Below, one piece after another: positions 1 through 7,142 of a stretch of 64,000 bases of DNA. Origin of the DNA: Clostridia bacterium (GTDB lineage Bacteria; Bacillota; Clostridia; Oscillospirales; CAG-272); assembly GCA_017461365.1 (NCBI GenBank), contig JAFTYG010000067.1, positions 62,001 through 126,000 on the forward strand. The letters are read 5' to 3'. Positions within the stretch are counted from its first letter, which is position 1. Each line of letters opens with the position of its first letter. Under the pieces are notes generated by a model. It was not told the origin of the DNA and made no database searches. It saw nothing but the letters and a program-made list of their open reading frames with translations. The position numbers were made by a program, and so were the translations under genes.

Positions 1-810
1 AATGACCTTTGTTGGGGCGGCATATTTGGTACAACAAGAGGACCTGCAGGCGTTATTACTATCTCCGACTGTCATAACCTTGTAAGCAGCTTTACAAATT
101 TTGCTTCCATTAAGTTCAGAAACGGCGACGTTGACGTTGGAGGTATAGCAGGTCAGCTTAACTTTAGCGGTACTAATATCGCGGTCATTAAGAATTGTTC
201 TTCTGTTAACGTAACCGACAGAAGCGCATATACAGGAACTTATTATCACGGCGAAAATGTATTGTACTGTTCTGTTCATACAACTACAAGCGCAACAGAA
301 TATACTGATATATTTGACGGCGGAAACAACGCTGTTAAGACTGCCCAGGAGATCGCTCCCGCTGTAGCGGCTATCGACGAGCTCGTAGCTCGCAATCAGG
401 TTTACGGACGTGATTCCGTTAACTACATTGGTGTTCAGAAGTCTCTCACAGCAGGGGACAACAGAGTTCGTGTTCTTGCAGGTGTTAATACTACCGATAT
501 CAAGGCTGTTGGATTTGAGGCTACTCTTGAGAACGGCAAGAAGGCTGATATCCTCGGATACACTGTATACGAGACCGTTACCGCTGCTGGCGATCCCGTT
601 GCTGCATCTACTTACAATGCTAAGTACTTTGTAACAATGGTATTCAATCCCGTTGCGACCGTTGACGGTGTTGCTACACCCGTAAGCGGAACGGTTACAG
701 GTCGTTTCTATTCTATCAATAACGCAGGCGTTCAGGTTTACGGCTCCGAGGCGTTTACTCTTGTATTCGAAAACGGCGTTCTTACCTCTCCCTCTGCGGA
801 TATTCAGTAA
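1..810 (+). CDS. secreted beta-helix (GLUG-like) protein, 5' end missing
   Basis: The frame is open from base 1, so the gene starts before the window; 269 residues are visible. Residues 1-85 carry short Gly-rich repeats (GGIFG, GGIAGQ) separated by short strands, as in right-handed beta-helix/GLUG-type extracellular proteins. A short helical segment follows at about 125-136 (AAIDELVARNQVYGRD). The last 128 residues form a beta-rich domain starting at about YIGVQKS, of a kind I associate with extracellular proteins of gut Clostridia. Expected to be exported, since its neighbour at 1084 is a related protein with a signal peptide, but the N-terminus cannot be checked here. The stop lies 15 bp before the 50-codon ORF at 826, suggesting cotranscription. 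Function unknown; adhesion or glycan binding is only a guess. Confidence 0.8.
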   Translation, partial: NDLCWGGIFGTTRGPAGVITISDCHNLVSSFTNFASIKFRNGDVDVGGIAGQLNFSGTNIAVIKNCSSVNVTDRSAYTGTYYHGENVLYCSVHTTTSATEYTDIFDGGNNAVKTAQEIAPAVAAIDELVARNQVYGRDSVNYIGVQKSLTAGDNRVRVLAGVNTTDIKAVGFEATLENGKKADILGYTVYETVTAAGDPVAASTYNAKYFVTMVFNPVATVDGVATPVSGTVTGRFYSINNAGVQVYGSEAFTLVFENGVLTSPSADIQ

Positions 811-825
811 TCAGTGAGGTGCGAT

Positions 826-978
826 ATGAAGAAAATATATACAATACCCTCTATGACTAAAATAGAGATCACAACCGCAGACGTTATCACTGCATCGAAC
901 GAGAACGTTTTCTCTGTAAAGTCTCTTGGCGATTTCAGTGACAGCACTTTTGCTATGGGATTTGACGATTTCACTTGA
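826..978 (+). CDS. 50-residue peptide of unknown function
   Basis: ATG at 826 is preceded by GAGGTG (815-820), and the frame runs 50 codons to TGA at 976-978. The N-terminus is MKKIYTIPSMTKIEITTADV, followed by ITASNENVF and an Asp/Phe/Ser-rich tail ending FDDFT. There is no signal peptide, membrane segment or cysteine. The layout (Lys-rich start, one Pro, alternating hydrophobic residues, then Asp-Val-Ile-Thr-x-Ser) resembles short uncharacterised peptides I have seen next to surface proteins in gut Firmicutes; that resemblance is from memory. It sits 15 bp after the upstream beta-helix gene and before a hairpin. It could be a small regulator or accessory peptide; a leader-peptide-like role is possible but unsupported. 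Confidence 0.6.
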   Translation: MKKIYTIPSMTKIEITTADVITASNENVFSVKSLGDFSDSTFAMGFDDFT

Positions 979-1010
979 TCTCAGGTCTGACGGCTAACGT
1001 CTAAGCTATT

Positions 1011-1041
1011 GGGGCTGTTTCATTTATTTGAATACAGCCCC
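1011..1041 (+). terminator. hairpin terminator or attenuator
   Basis: An 8-bp perfect stem (GGGGCTGT at 1011-1018 with ACAGCCCC at 1034-1041) closes a 15-nt loop and is followed by TATTCTCTT, a poor T-tract. It separates the 50-codon ORF from the next beta-helix gene. I see no promoter between it and 1084, so partial read-through is likely. Confidence 0.5.
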
Positions 1042-1083
1042 TATTCTCTTATCTGAAAATATAAGAAAAGGAGAAATATACTA

Positions 1084-2673
1084 ATGAAAAAATTATTTGC
1101 TATTGTACTGACCGTTGTTATGCTTATCAGTTCGCTTTCGATAATGACTCTTTCGGTAAACGCAATAGAGTCCTCGGGCACTGAAAATGAAAACGGCTCT
1201 GTGTCAGTACAGCTCACAACTACCGCAGACGGTTGGGACGGAACTACCGCTACAAAGCCTGCGGGTGAGGGAACAGAGAGCAACCCTTATCTTATTTCCT
1301 CTGCGGAAAATCTTTATTGGCTCTCACAGCAGGTCGGAACGGGCAAGACCGTTTTTGAAAACGTAGTTGAGGGATATTTCAAGCAGACTTGCGACATCGA
1401 CCTCAACGGACGTAATTTTGTAAGTATCGGTTATTTCGCTAACGCAGATGCCTCCTGGGTAGTTGCTTTCGGCGGAAACTATAACGGACAGGGATATTCC
1501 GTAAAGAACGGTAACATCGTTACCGCAAACGAGGAATATGACTATCTTGTTGATTGGGCAACAGGTCTTTTCGGCGTTATTTGCGACGCAACTGTTGAAA
1601 ATGTAGTTCTCGACAATGTACACGTACAGGGCGAGATCGTTGCGGGCGGTATCGTTGGAGCTTCTTGCTCTAAAGATTTTGCTGTTGGCAATACTATCCG
1701 CAACTGTGTAGTTAAGAGCACTTGTACAGTAACAGCTACAAGAGTTACATCTGAAGACATAGCTAAGGATGCCGCAGGCGTATCTCAGGCTATGGCAGAT
1801 AAGAGCACATCATATAACACAAGCCGCACTCCCAGAGCGGGCGGTATCGTAGGTCTCGGTGGCGATGTAGTTATCGAGAACTGCATAAACGAAGCTCTTG
1901 TAAAGAACGGTAACGGTGCGTCTCAGGGAAATATCGGCGGTATCGCTGGTCAGCTTGCAGGCGGCGCGACAGTTACAAACTGCATAAACAAGGGCAATCT
2001 TGCTATTGACTTTACAGGTTGTGCGACTACAACGAGCAGAGATCCTAATGCGCACCATAACACAGGCGGTATCGTTGGTATGGTCACATCCTGGAATGCA
2101 AACGGTGCACCTCAAGCTCTGGTAGATGCTCCTATAACCATTTCAAATTGTTATAACGATGGCCATATAGTTGCTCTTGCAAACGGTTATGACGCAGACA
2201 ATCCTTTGATTTTGAGAAAGAAAGATCAAGGCGCGGGATCATCTCATAACAGACATATGTGGGCGTTTGGCGGTATTCTCGGAAGTAGTAAGAATACCAC
2301 ACAGACAGTCACTATTACAAACTGTTACAATCTTGACGGAACTAAAGAGCTTGATCCCATCGTTCTTAAAAACGGTAATAACGGAGAGGATATATGCGGA
2401 CTTATCGGTACGGTCAATACTGAGCAGGGAAGCAAGACAGGAGTTGTTGGTTACATAAGCAACAGTTACAGTGTAGCTATGGAGAATTTGAAACTGACCG
2501 CTGCTGATCAAGATTGGCCCAGAACAAACGAATGTGCGTGGACAAACTGGGGTAAATTGTTGCCCTCGTTGATTATGACAGACGTTGCTACTAAGACCGA
2601 GGCTGAGATCAAGGTCTATACCGACGCTATCGACACCCTTGTAGCGCAGAATCTCGCAAAGGGTCGCGCGTAA
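1084..2673 (+). CDS. secreted beta-helix (GLUG-like) protein
   Basis: 529 residues. The start is fixed by AAAAGGAG about 8 bp upstream. The N-terminus is a classic signal peptide (MKK, hydrophobic core LFAIVLTVVMLI, cut near SVNA-IES). After a short linker the body carries repeated GGI-V/A/L-G motifs (GGIVGAS, GGIVGLGG, GGIAGQ, GGIVGMV, GGILGSS) spaced about 40-60 residues apart, with Cys/Asn-rich strands typical of a right-handed beta-helix. The last 25 residues (TEAEIKVYTDAIDTLVAQNL, then AKGRA) match the helical segment of the protein at 1-810, but the stop codon replaces the roughly 128-residue C-terminal domain seen there. The protein should be outside the cell. No lipobox, LPXTG motif or dockerin is visible, so how it is retained is unclear. 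Function unknown. Confidence 0.85.
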   Translation: MKKLFAIVLTVVMLISSLSIMTLSVNAIESSGTENENGSVSVQLTTTADGWDGTTATKPAGEGTESNPYLISSAENLYWLSQQVGTGKTVFENVVEGYFKQTCDIDLNGRNFVSIGYFANADASWVVAFGGNYNGQGYSVKNGNIVTANEEYDYLVDWATGLFGVICDATVENVVLDNVHVQGEIVAGGIVGASCSKDFAVGNTIRNCVVKSTCTVTATRVTSEDIAKDAAGVSQAMADKSTSYNTSRTPRAGGIVGLGGDVVIENCINEALVKNGNGASQGNIGGIAGQLAGGATVTNCINKGNLAIDFTGCATTTSRDPNAHHNTGGIVGMVTSWNANGAPQALVDAPITISNCYNDGHIVALANGYDADNPLILRKKDQGAGSSHNRHMWAFGGILGSSKNTTQTVTITNCYNLDGTKELDPIVLKNGNNGEDICGLIGTVNTEQGSKTGVVGYISNSYSVAMENLKLTAADQDWPRTNECAWTNWGKLLPSLIMTDVATKTEAEIKVYTDAIDTLVAQNLAKGRA

Positions 2674-2695
2674 GCGTTACAGACCGAAATCAAGC

Positions 2696-2731
2696 TTTAC
2701 GTTGCGGTCGGTTTGATCGACGCGACGTAAA
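2696..2731 (+). terminator. strong hairpin between surface-protein genes
   Basis: An 11-bp stem with one G-T pair (TTTACGTTGCG at 2696-2706, CGCGACGTAAA at 2721-2731) and a 14-nt loop. It is followed by ATCTCTTATT, so the T-tract is weak. It may terminate, attenuate or protect the mRNA end before the SGNH-hydrolase gene, which has no visible promoter of its own. Confidence 0.5.
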
Positions 2732-2761
2732 ATCTCTTATTCAATATTGAAAGGAGCTATT

Positions 2762-4507
2762 ATGAAATTAAAGTTATTTTTAGCTATGATGGCGCTTCTG
2801 CTTACGATGTCGCTTCTGTTCACGGCGTGCGCTAACGATCCCGTTGACGGAGAGAACTCTGACAGCGTAACTGATACTGAAAATGATACCACGCCCGATA
2901 CAGATCCCGATGACGAGCAGAATCCTCCCGAGGGTGGCGATGACGAGCAGAATCCTCCCGAGGGCGGTGATGATGAGCAGAATCCCCCCGATGACGATCA
3001 GCCCTATACAGTTAAGGAAAACTATCTCCCCGAGGCAGTTTCCTCGGCTATCAAGTCGGGACTTGAAAACAAGACTACCTCTTTCAGCGCATTCAATATG
3101 AACAACGCGCCATATGCGTATCACGATGTTTATACGCTCAGCAACTGCCGTGTTCTGTCTGTAACGATTCCCGTTATGCAGACAGGCGAGATAGACGCTG
3201 ACGGTAATCTTTCCTTCACTCTTTACAAGGTGCGCAACACCTATGAGGGCATAAAGTCTACCCCCACAAAGAGCTACATCATCAGAGTAAAGGCTGCTGA
3301 TTACGGACTTACAAGCTTCCAGAAGAATGTAAACAAGGTTATAAAGCTTGATCTGAGCGATCGCGACATCGTACTCGCAAGTGACGAAACTCTTGCGTTC
3401 TCTTCGGCGTATGACTCTATTATCCCCGCATATCTTCCTGAAGACGCAAGCAACAAGAACGTAATTTTGAATGCTTACAAGACACTCTGCCCTGAGTCTA
3501 CGGGTATTTTTGGAGGCGTTGGCTCTAAGTACTCCACAAGTAAAGCTACTATCTGCTTTGACGTTGAGCTTGAGAGAACCTATGAGACAAAGGCTGACTA
3601 CGATGCTATCGCGGCAGAGGAGGAGGCATATCAGAAGCTGGTTTCCGAGCTTCGCGAGAAGTACAAAGGAAAGTTTGTTTCTATCCTTGGCGACAGTATC
3701 TCTACCTTCAACGGCATTTCCGATAATGCGAGCAGCAATATAACTATTGGTTCAAACGTACCTTATTATCCCAATGCAGATACCTATGTTTACAACTACA
3801 AGTACACATATTGGGGACGTCTTATCAACGATCTTGGTATGAACCTGTGTGTAAACAATTCCTGGAGTAGCTCCAGAGTATACGGCAGAACGAAAGACGG
3901 TAATGAGGTCAACGACGGTATGTCTCTCCGCGCGACAGAGCTGGACAACGATAACGGAACTGTCAATGACTCTACTGACGATATTGCTCCTGACGTAATT
4001 CTCGTATATATGGGAATAAACGATCTTCAGAACGACAGCCCCTTTGGCGACCTTCTTACTATTCTTAATACCGAGGATGGAAGAACCGAAAACGAAAAGA
4101 TAGCGGCTTGGTTTGCTACCGTTCTCGCTCAGGCTGAAGCTGTAGGAAACACCACTACCAGAGGACAGAGCTACAAGACCTTTGATCAGGCTTATGCTTT
4201 AGGTCTCAATTCTATGAAGAACAAGTATCAGAATGCAGAGATCTACTGTATGACACTTGTTCAGACCTACGACACAGCACGTTGCAATGCAGAGCAGATC
4301 GAGGAATACAACCGCGTTATTACTGCTCTTGCAGAGTATTTTGGAGCTACTGTTATAGATCAGGACGAGAGCGGCAGAACCTTTGATACTGTACACGCTT
4401 ACAGTACTCCCGGCGACGGACATTGTATCCATCCGAGCTCTAAGGGCCATGAGCTTATGGAGCGCAACATCGTCGAAACGATGTACAAAAAGAACAAGGC
4501 TAACTAA
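2762..4507 (+). CDS. SGNH/GDSL hydrolase lipoprotein
   Basis: 581 residues from ATG 2762, chosen because GAAAGGAG ends 6 bp before it; the ATG at 2747 has no ribosome site. The N-terminus is a lipoprotein signal (LLFTAC, lipid-bearing Cys at about 23). An acidic Pro-rich spacer follows, with three 10-residue repeats of the DDEQNPPEGG type. Residues about 85-290 look like a beta-sandwich of unknown function. The C-terminal half is an SGNH hydrolase: GDS with nucleophile Ser312, GIND (418-421) with Asn420, and HPSSxGH with His557. The Asp partner is not at the usual -3 position of the His (Asp552 lies at -5). The family removes acyl groups from sugars or lipids; here an extracellular carbohydrate esterase is plausible. 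It is the last gene before a bidirectional terminator. Confidence 0.8.
   Translation: MKLKLFLAMMALLLTMSLLFTACANDPVDGENSDSVTDTENDTTPDTDPDDEQNPPEGGDDEQNPPEGGDDEQNPPDDDQPYTVKENYLPEAVSSAIKSGLENKTTSFSAFNMNNAPYAYHDVYTLSNCRVLSVTIPVMQTGEIDADGNLSFTLYKVRNTYEGIKSTPTKSYIIRVKAADYGLTSFQKNVNKVIKLDLSDRDIVLASDETLAFSSAYDSIIPAYLPEDASNKNVILNAYKTLCPESTGIFGGVGSKYSTSKATICFDVELERTYETKADYDAIAAEEEAYQKLVSELREKYKGKFVSILGDSISTFNGISDNASSNITIGSNVPYYPNADTYVYNYKYTYWGRLINDLGMNLCVNNSWSSSRVYGRTKDGNEVNDGMSLRATELDNDNGTVNDSTDDIAPDVILVYMGINDLQNDSPFGDLLTILNTEDGRTENEKIAAWFATVLAQAEAVGNTTTRGQSYKTFDQAYALGLNSMKNKYQNAEIYCMTLVQTYDTARCNAEQIEEYNRVITALAEYFGATVIDQDESGRTFDTVHAYSTPGDGHCIHPSSKGHELMERNIVETMYKKNKAN
2909..2998 (+). repeat. three 30-bp tandem coding repeats
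   Basis: Three copies of a 30-bp unit encoding DDEQNPPEGG; the last copy is degenerate (ends PDDD). They form the acidic Pro-rich spacer of the SGNH-hydrolase lipoprotein. Copy number could vary between strains. Confidence 0.75.
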
Positions 4508-4514
4508 AAAAATA

Positions 4515-4544
4515 ACGGCGGTCTCGCTTTTGCGAGACCGCCGT
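4515..4544. terminator. bidirectional terminator
   Basis: A 13-bp perfect stem (4515-4527 with 4532-4544) with a TTTT loop. It is flanked by an A-run on the left and a T-run on the right, so it serves both the SGNH gene (+) and the amino acid ABC operon (-). Confidence 0.9.
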
Positions 4545-4550
4545 CAGTTT

Positions 4551-5339
4551 TTAGAATGATTCGAGTGATTTGTTAAGAAATGCTTTTGTAAGCTCTGACG
4601 AGGGGTTATCGAATATCTGTTCGGGAGTGCCTTGTTCTTCGATAACGCCGTTTGCCATAAAGATTATTTCATCGGAAACGTGCTTTGCGAAATCCATTTC
4701 GTGGGTGACGATTATCATTGTTGAGTCAGCCGATTTGAGATCGCGTATAACGCTGAGAACCTCTCCCGTAAGCTCGGGATCGAGGGCGGAGGTCGGTTCG
4801 TCGAAGCAGAGAACATCGGGTGTGAGCGCCAAGGCCCTTGCGATAGCCACACGTTGCTGCTGACCTCCAGAAAGCTGACAGGGGTAATAATCTGCTTTAT
4901 CGGTAAGTCCGACGCGTTTGAGCAGATCCCACGCATCGGTGTTTATCCTATCAATGCGTAATTTTTTATCTTCCTTGGACAGCTTTTCTTCTCCGAGACG
5001 GAGCTTGGGTGCCAAGGTTATATTTTCAAGTACGGTATATTGAGGAAACAGATTGAACTGTTGGAAGACAAGTCCGAAATGAAGCCTATTCTTCCTTATG
5101 GCTTCTTCGGAGACGCGCTTTTTATTTGATGCGTCAAAGATAATATTTCCGTTTACTGACATTGTGCCCGTATCGGGTGTTTCGAGAAAATTGAGACAGC
5201 GGAGCAGGGTAGTTTTTCCGCTTCCCGACGAGCCGATGATGGAGAGCACCTTGCCTTTTTCAAGAGAAAAATCAATGCCCTTTAAGACCTCGAGCTTACC
5301 AAAGCTTTTGGTGAAATTTTTAACTTCAAGTAATGCCAT
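4551..5339 (-). CDS. polar amino acid ABC transporter ATPase (GlnQ/HisP type)
   Basis: 262 residues, full length for the family. It has Walker A GSSGSGKT (36-43), Q-loop VFQQFNLFP, signature LSGGQQQR near residue 160, Walker B VLCFDEP near 178, D-loop SALD and H-loop TH. ATP hydrolysis here drives import of a polar amino acid through the permease encoded just upstream (5351). It is the third gene of a minus-strand operon (binding protein, permease, ATPase), 11 bp after the permease. The substrate cannot be read from sequence; glutamine, cystine, histidine or arginine are all possible. Start supported by the AGGAGG-like complement just upstream. Confidence 0.93.
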   Translation of the reverse strand: MALLEVKNFTKSFGKLEVLKGIDFSLEKGKVLSIIGSSGSGKTTLLRCLNFLETPDTGTMSVNGNIIFDASNKKRVSEEAIRKNRLHFGLVFQQFNLFPQYTVLENITLAPKLRLGEEKLSKEDKKLRIDRINTDAWDLLKRVGLTDKADYYPCQLSGGQQQRVAIARALALTPDVLCFDEPTSALDPELTGEVLSVIRDLKSADSTMIIVTHEMDFAKHVSDEIIFMANGVIEEQGTPEQIFDNPSSELTKAFLNKSLESF

Positions 5340-5350
5340 GGTAAGCCTCC

Positions 5351-6037
5351 TTATGCTTTGAAATAATCAAGCTTCTTTTCGAGCTTGTTGAAGAGTACGG
5401 TGAGAACGCCGACGAATACAAGATAGAACACGCCCGTGTAGAAGAGCGGCCAAATGAGCGTTTTTGCCATAAGCAGTTCGGCGGACATTACGATTTCAAC
5501 GATCGCAACGCTTCGGATAAGCGCGGTATCCTTGACAAGAGTGATGACTTCATTCGATATAGGGGGGACGATGCGCTTGATAACCTGTATAAGTACGATC
5601 TTGAAAAATACCTGTGACTTTGTCATGCCGAGTACCTGTCCCGCTTCATACTGACCTTTGGAAATACTCTCTATACCGCCTCTGTATATCTCGCTGAAAT
5701 AGCAAGCGTAGTTTATTGAAAAGGCAACTACCGAAAGTACGAACTTTGAGGATATGTGTATTTCATTTCCGAACAGAAGAAGATTAAGGTCGGGTACCGT
5801 AATGCTGAAAAGCATTCCGGGGACATAAACAAAGATAAACAGTTGGAGCATAAGAGGTATTCCTCTTACTATCCAGACTATCGTTTTCATAACAAATCTC
5901 AACGGCTTGAACTTTGACATCGTTCCGAAGCAGATCAAAAGCCCCAAAGGAAGGGCAAACAGAAGTGTGAGGAAAAACAACCCGCAGGTTACTTTAAATC
6001 CATCCAAAAGCGTTAGTGTAACTTCCCAAAAACTCAT
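5351..6037 (-). CDS. amino acid ABC transporter permease (HisM/GlnP family)
   Basis: 228 residues with about five membrane spans, the usual size for this family. The permease signature loop that contacts the ATPase is visible as EIYRGGIESISKGQYEAGQV near the middle (family pattern EAAR/ERGGL...GQxEA). It forms the membrane channel for the substrate delivered by the binding protein encoded at 6131. Only one permease gene is present, so it probably acts as a homodimer. It is separated from the binding-protein gene by about 90 bp containing a stable hairpin, which may set a lower permease level. Confidence 0.92.
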   Translation of the reverse strand: MSFWEVTLTLLDGFKVTCGLFFLTLLFALPLGLLICFGTMSKFKPLRFVMKTIVWIVRGIPLMLQLFIFVYVPGMLFSITVPDLNLLLFGNEIHISSKFVLSVVAFSINYACYFSEIYRGGIESISKGQYEAGQVLGMTKSQVFFKIVLIQVIKRIVPPISNEVITLVKDTALIRSVAIVEIVMSAELLMAKTLIWPLFYTGVFYLVFVGVLTVLFNKLEKKLDYFKA

Positions 6038-6068
6038 ATATAAATCCTTAATTTATTTTTTACTCAAA

Positions 6069-6107
6069 CAACAGCATCGCACTCTCACAGAGGGCGCGAT
6101 GCTGTTG
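6069..6107 (-). other. intercistronic mRNA hairpin
   Basis: A 12-bp perfect stem (6069-6080 with 6096-6107) and a 15-nt loop lie between the binding-protein and permease genes. On the minus strand no T-run follows, so it is more likely an mRNA-stabilising or processing hairpin than a terminator. Such elements often let the binding protein accumulate above the membrane subunits. Confidence 0.55.
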
Positions 6108-6130
6108 AATAGTTTATTGAATACGCTGCA

Positions 6131-6916
6131 TCAGTTAAAATCGGTAATAACGTAATTTTCAAGTCCGTACTTCTCAGCGAGCTCGGTCATTGTACCGTTA
6201 GCCGCAAGAGTTTCGAGCGCGCCGTTTACCTTTTCGGTAAGCTCACTGCCTTTCTTGAAGCCGATGGAATACTCCTCGGCGGGGATCTCAATAGACTCAA
6301 CCATCATAAGGTCTGCGTAGTTTCCGTTGCCGATAAGTGTCTTTGCCATTGTCTTATCGATAACAACGAACTCTACCTTGTTACCCATAAGCTCTGTAAG
6401 TGTTGCGGTCTGAGCGGTGCAAGCGGTGTACTTGCTGTCGTCTCCTATAAAGCCCTTTGCTACGCCTTCTCCTGCGGAGCCTGCCTCGGCAGCGCCCTTA
6501 ACACCCTTGAGGGAGTCAGCGGTTGCGTACTTACTCTCATCAGCCTTGCGGATAACAACTACCTGCTCGTTTCTCATATAAGCGTGAGAGAAGTCTACCT
6601 TTTCGCTTCTCTGAATGCCGTCATCATCTGCGCAATTGGAAGTGAAGCCGTTCCACAGGCAGTTTACGTTGCCCGACTCAAGCTCCAGATACTTATTGGA
6701 CCACTGAATGAGCTTGAACTCTACTTCAATTCCAAGTTCCTTAGCAACAGCCTCGGCAAGCTCTGTATCGAATCCGACGAGCTTTCCGTCTTTTTCGTAG
6801 TTCATAGGCTCATAGATCGTGTAACCGACGATAAGCTTATCCTCGTTCTGCGCACAGGATGCGAATACGCAAGCGCACATTACAAGCGCGATTGCAAGAC
6901 ATAAAATTTTTTTCAT
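6131..6916 (-). CDS. amino acid ABC transporter substrate-binding lipoprotein
   Basis: 261 residues. The signal peptide ends in a lipobox (VFASC, Cys21), so the protein is anchored outside the membrane. The rest matches the SBP_bac_3 fold: IVGYTIYEPMNYEKDGKLVG near the N-terminus, FDTELAEAVAKELGIEVEF, the hinge segment VVIDKTMAKTLI, and a C-terminal TMTELAEKYGLE motif. It captures a polar amino acid and passes it to the permease. It is the first gene of the operon, behind a strong promoter (-10 at 6996-7001, -35 at 7019-7024) with a small palindrome at the transcription start. Confidence 0.93.
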   Translation of the reverse strand: MKKILCLAIALVMCACVFASCAQNEDKLIVGYTIYEPMNYEKDGKLVGFDTELAEAVAKELGIEVEFKLIQWSNKYLELESGNVNCLWNGFTSNCADDDGIQRSEKVDFSHAYMRNEQVVVIRKADESKYATADSLKGVKGAAEAGSAGEGVAKGFIGDDSKYTACTAQTATLTELMGNKVEFVVIDKTMAKTLIGNGNYADLMMVESIEIPAEEYSIGFKKGSELTEKVNGALETLAANGTMTELAEKYGLENYVITDFN

Positions 6917-6995
6917 CAGAAATACCTCCGTCCGTCTTTGCGGTTAAAAATGTTGCGAGTAAGTTTTTAATACTTTACTCTGCTAAAGCAGTAAT

Positions 6996-7024
6996 ATGAT
7001 ACCACACTTATGTAAAAAAGTCAA
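6996..7024 (-). promoter_or_regulatory. sigma-A promoter of amino acid ABC operon
   Basis: Reading leftward: TTGACT (7024-7019), 17 bp, TATCAT (7001-6996). An inverted repeat CTGC-TAAA-GCAG (6980-6991) lies at the expected transcription start and could be an operator. Confidence 0.8.
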
Positions 7025-7063
7025 TAGTTTATTAAAAAATAATAAAAATATTTTTTCAGTATA

Positions 7064-7091
7064 TTGACAAATTTTTTTTAGGTGGTATAAT
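7064..7091 (+). promoter_or_regulatory. sigma-A promoter of MATE transporter gene
   Basis: TTGACA (7064-7069), 16 bp, TATAAT (7086-7091), about 50 bp before the ATG. Divergent from the amino acid ABC promoter. Confidence 0.85.
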
Positions 7092-7142
7092 CTTTAGAGT
7101 AGGACGAAGACATATGGGTTGCGAAGAGCAGAAAGGGAAGCT

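Noticed and set aside
7119-7142. Upstream TTG start for the MATE gene
   Set aside because: The ribosome site AAAGGGA lies between the TTG and the ATG at 7143, so the ATG is the better start.
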